Of a stretch of 64,000 nt of DNA, positions 62,274-64,000 are shown piece after piece. Made by a program: the position numbers and the translations under genes. The stretch is from Defluviibacillus sp043739385 (GTDB taxonomy: Bacteria > Pseudomonadota > Gammaproteobacteria > Burkholderiales > Burkholderiaceae_C), in assembly GCA_043739385.1 (NCBI GenBank), contig JAYUED010000059.1, positions 54,640 through 118,639 of the forward strand. The letters are read 5' to 3'. The notes beneath the pieces were generated by a model that was given only the letters and a program-made list of their open reading frames with translations, was not told where the DNA came from and made no database searches. Each line of letters starts with the position of its first letter. The stretch's first letter is position 1.

Positions 62274-63083
62274 ATGAAAGTAGTCTCTCGTTGGAGTGAC
62301 CTGGTGCGCTGGGCTGTACTGGTGATTACCGCCTTTTTGGTGTTGCAACTCTACTTTGTAGGCCGTATCGCCTTGATGGCTTGGGCTGATCCGAAATCTT
62401 CCAGCTTTGAGCGATCAGAGGCATGGCGCTTAGTCACAGAAACTGGCAGCTTGCGCTGGCGTCAGCAGTGGGTTCCCTATGCACAACTGTCGGACCATTT
62501 GAAACACGCCGTGATAGCCTCTGAAGATGGTGCCTTCGTGAACCATGACGGTGTGGAGTGGGAAGCTATGGAGAAAGCGTGGCAAAAGAACGCCAAGGCG
62601 GAAGAAAAGGCACAAAGTCAGGCACAAAAATTAGTACAAAAGCTAGCACTAAAATCCGTGATCACCAGTAAATCAGCACAACTAACGCTCCAGAATAAGC
62701 TGCCAAAGCCACCCAAAATCGTAGGTGGCTCAACCATCACTCAGCAACTGGCGAAAAATTTATTCCTCTCTGGCGAGCGAACTTTGCTTCGCAAAGGCCA
62801 GGAATTTGTACTGACATTGCTGCTTGAAGCGTTGCTGGACAAACGCCGTATCTTAGAGCTGTACCTGAACCATGTGGAGTGGGGAGAGGGCGTGTTCGGC
62901 GCAGAAGCGGCCTCACAACACTATTACCGCAAAAGCGCTATACAGCTGAGCGCCTTTGAGGCGGCCCGGCTCGCGGTGATGCTGCCAAGGCCGCGGTATT
63001 TTGAGAAACTGCCCAACTCTGGCTATCTCAGTAGTCGGGCTCAAACGATAGTGGCACGGATGCGAGACGCTGAGTTGCCGTAA
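62274..63083 (+). CDS. mtgA: Monofunctional peptidoglycan transglycosylase, with an inserted segment
   Basis: A 269-residue inner-membrane glycosyltransferase (GT51) that polymerises lipid II. One transmembrane segment (about 12-36) precedes the catalytic region; catalytic Glu84 is in AVIASEDGAFVNHDGVEWEA, then GGSTITQQLAKNLFLSGERT. Between these, residues about 107-148 are an unusual Lys/Ala/Gln-rich stretch (AEEKAQSQAQKL onward) where family members usually have only a short loop. GAKS-type LLEALLDKRRILELYLNHVE and AARLAVMLPRPRYF complete the fold. Confidence 0.94.
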   Translation: MKVVSRWSDLVRWAVLVITAFLVLQLYFVGRIALMAWADPKSSSFERSEAWRLVTETGSLRWRQQWVPYAQLSDHLKHAVIASEDGAFVNHDGVEWEAMEKAWQKNAKAEEKAQSQAQKLVQKLALKSVITSKSAQLTLQNKLPKPPKIVGGSTITQQLAKNLFLSGERTLLRKGQEFVLTLLLEALLDKRRILELYLNHVEWGEGVFGAEAASQHYYRKSAIQLSAFEAARLAVMLPRPRYFEKLPNSGYLSSRAQTIVARMRDAELP

Positions 63084-63109
63084 AACTACTACAGCTCAGA
63101 TTTAATAAT

Positions 63110-63196
63110 TTAACGGCGACGGTCGCGCTCGTCTTCTGGCCACAAACTGGGTAGACTGGTTTTGGCGTAGATAGCAAATGAGGTAATAGCAAACAT
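63110..63196 (-). CDS. Candidate 28-residue small protein
   Basis: A short frame from ATG 63196 to a TAA at 63110-63112. It starts MFAITSFAIYAKTS, continues with LPSLWP and ends in the charged EDERDRRR. AAGGAA lies 9-10 nt before the ATG, a good ribosome-binding site. It sits in the mtgA-ruvC gap, pointing back towards mtgA. I do not recognise a family. A hydrophobic start and charged end could suit a small membrane-associated peptide, but it may also be chance. Confidence 0.45.
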   Translation of the reverse strand: MFAITSFAIYAKTSLPSLWPEDERDRRR

Positions 63197-63329
63197 GGTT
63201 TTATTTCCTTGACCTTACTACAACGCTGACCGCCTGATGCCGGTTGACAATCCAGATCAGTATCATCGTAACTATGCTCGCCCGCACAGCCAACCTAGAC
63301 TTGTTAAAGCTAGTAATTGAAGAACTGAA

Positions 63330-63878
63330 ATGAGAATTCTTGGTATTGATCCTGGCTTGGGAACCACAGGTTTTGGAGTAATTGATGCACAAGGTCAGGC
63401 ATTAAGTTACGTCGCAAGCGGCACCATCAAAACAACGCATCTAGAGCTAGGTAACTTGCCAGCACGCCTTAAAGTATTGTTTGATGGCATTCATGAAGTC
63501 ATTGCACGTTACCAACCCGAGGTGGCTGCAGTGGAGATCGTATTTGTGAATGTGAATCCGCAGTCCACGTTATTACTGGGACAAGCCCGTGGAGCTTGCC
63601 TCACTGCGCTGGTAACACGCGATTTGCCTGTATCCGAATACACCGCGTTACAGATGAAAAAAGCCGTGGTGGGTTATGGGCGAGCTGCCAAGACGCAGGT
63701 ACAAGATATGGTGCAACGCCTACTTAAGCTTCCTGGCCTTCCTGGTACAGATGCAGCAGACGCTTTGGGTTTAGCTATTACCCACGCCCATGCAGGGCAA
63801 GCGATGGCAAGGTTAGCGGCGGCGAGTGGGTCATTGCGACGGGCGAGTGGGATGTACAAAGATGGACGAAGCCACTAA
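63330..63878 (+). CDS. ruvC: Holliday junction resolvase RuvC
   Basis: A 182-residue endonuclease that resolves Holliday junctions with RuvAB. Catalytic acidic residues are in MRILGIDPGLGTTGFGVID (Asp7), AVEIVFVNVNPQSTLLLGQA (Glu), and GTDAADALGLAITHAH (two Asp). Length is close to other RuvC proteins (about 173-180). It is preceded by 246 bp containing the candidate 28-residue ORF. Confidence 0.97.
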   Translation: MRILGIDPGLGTTGFGVIDAQGQALSYVASGTIKTTHLELGNLPARLKVLFDGIHEVIARYQPEVAAVEIVFVNVNPQSTLLLGQARGACLTALVTRDLPVSEYTALQMKKAVVGYGRAAKTQVQDMVQRLLKLPGLPGTDAADALGLAITHAHAGQAMARLAAASGSLRRASGMYKDGRSH

Positions 63879-63907
63879 AGCAGGGCTTGTAACATGGCAA
63901 TTCTTAA

Positions 63908-64000
63908 GGAAGCTCTGCATAACTCCGGCACCTGTGTGCTTGCAGTAAGCCCGGCCTGAGAAAATACAGCCCATGAAACAAGCCAACTTGAAGCTCAATC
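63908..64000 (+). mobile_element. Possible left end of an IS5-family element, cut by the window edge
   Basis: GGAAGCTCTGCATAACTCC at 63908-63926 looks like an IS5-type terminal inverted repeat and follows a TTAA (63904-63907) that could be the target duplication. The ATG at 63973 then begins MKQANLKLN, which resembles the N-terminus I recall for IS5-family transposases. Only 93 bp are visible, so this is a guess from memory of such ends. Confidence 0.4.
63973..64000 (+). CDS. Start of a gene cut by the window edge, possibly an IS5-family transposase
   Basis: Only nine codons are visible (MKQANLKLN). The N-terminus and the upstream inverted-repeat-like sequence suggest an IS5-family transposase; a different gene cannot be excluded. 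Confidence 0.35.

Overview
The window looks like one contiguous chromosomal segment of a beta-proteobacterium of the order Burkholderiales, most likely Comamonadaceae-like. The reasons are two Burkholderia-type trimeric porins, Coq7 plus a ubiE/ubiJ/ubiB ubiquinone cluster, a DUF3683 FAD/Fe-S oxidoreductase, a DUF3047 lipoprotein, the FmdB-DUF502-AspS block, and moderate GC content. This assignment is inferred from gene content; no rRNA or tRNA gene was seen. Coding density is high, and I saw no prophage, CRISPR array or genomic island. The only mobile DNA candidate is the start of what may be an IS5-family element at the right edge.

Layout. 1-1770: the end of a PQQ-dependent alcohol dehydrogenase, its cytochrome c and a XoxJ/MoxJ-like periplasmic protein. 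1816-4231: two tandem paralogous membrane diguanylate cyclases. 4359-11795: central carbon genes tal-pgi (minus) and zwf-hexR (plus), with a DMT exporter and two secreted proteins between them. 11827-18704: a dipeptide-type ABC transporter operon with an M20 amidohydrolase inside it. 18814-22253: a DUF3047 lipoprotein and two porins, each porin followed by a hairpin. 22536-37722: coq7; then on the minus strand serA, a 1305-residue FAD/Fe-S oxidoreductase, a DUF971 protein, ubiE, a Tim44-like protein, ubiJ, ubiB, a sodium:solute symporter, FmdB, DUF502 and aspS.

37816-42897: a complete ugpBAECQ operon for glycerol-3-phosphate and glycerophosphodiester uptake, preceded by five direct half-sites at exact 11-bp intervals that look like a PhoB control region. 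42922-50836: aroQ, a small membrane protein, hemA, prfA, prmC, a CGFS glutaredoxin, a Lon-like AAA+ ATPase with a sigma-54-like promoter, a lipoprotein and a TPR/glycosyltransferase-like protein. 50823-58335: a lytic transglycosylase and proS, rppH, proB, obgE, rpmA, rplU and ispB. 58393-64000: an RNB exoribonuclease, a TonB-like protein, aroE, mtgA, a candidate 28-residue small protein, ruvC and the possible IS edge.

Most genes are recognisable housekeeping or transport genes. The less ordinary signals are the 11-bp phased Pho array, the sigma-54-like promoter of the AAA+ gene, a dispersed GCTAY-N7-RTAGC palindrome (one copy holding the prmC start codon), similar AGTTACRT-like repeats upstream of zwf and tal, the 28-codon ORF between mtgA and ruvC, and a Lys/Ala/Gln-rich insertion in MtgA. 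I did not find a clearly new multi-gene system.
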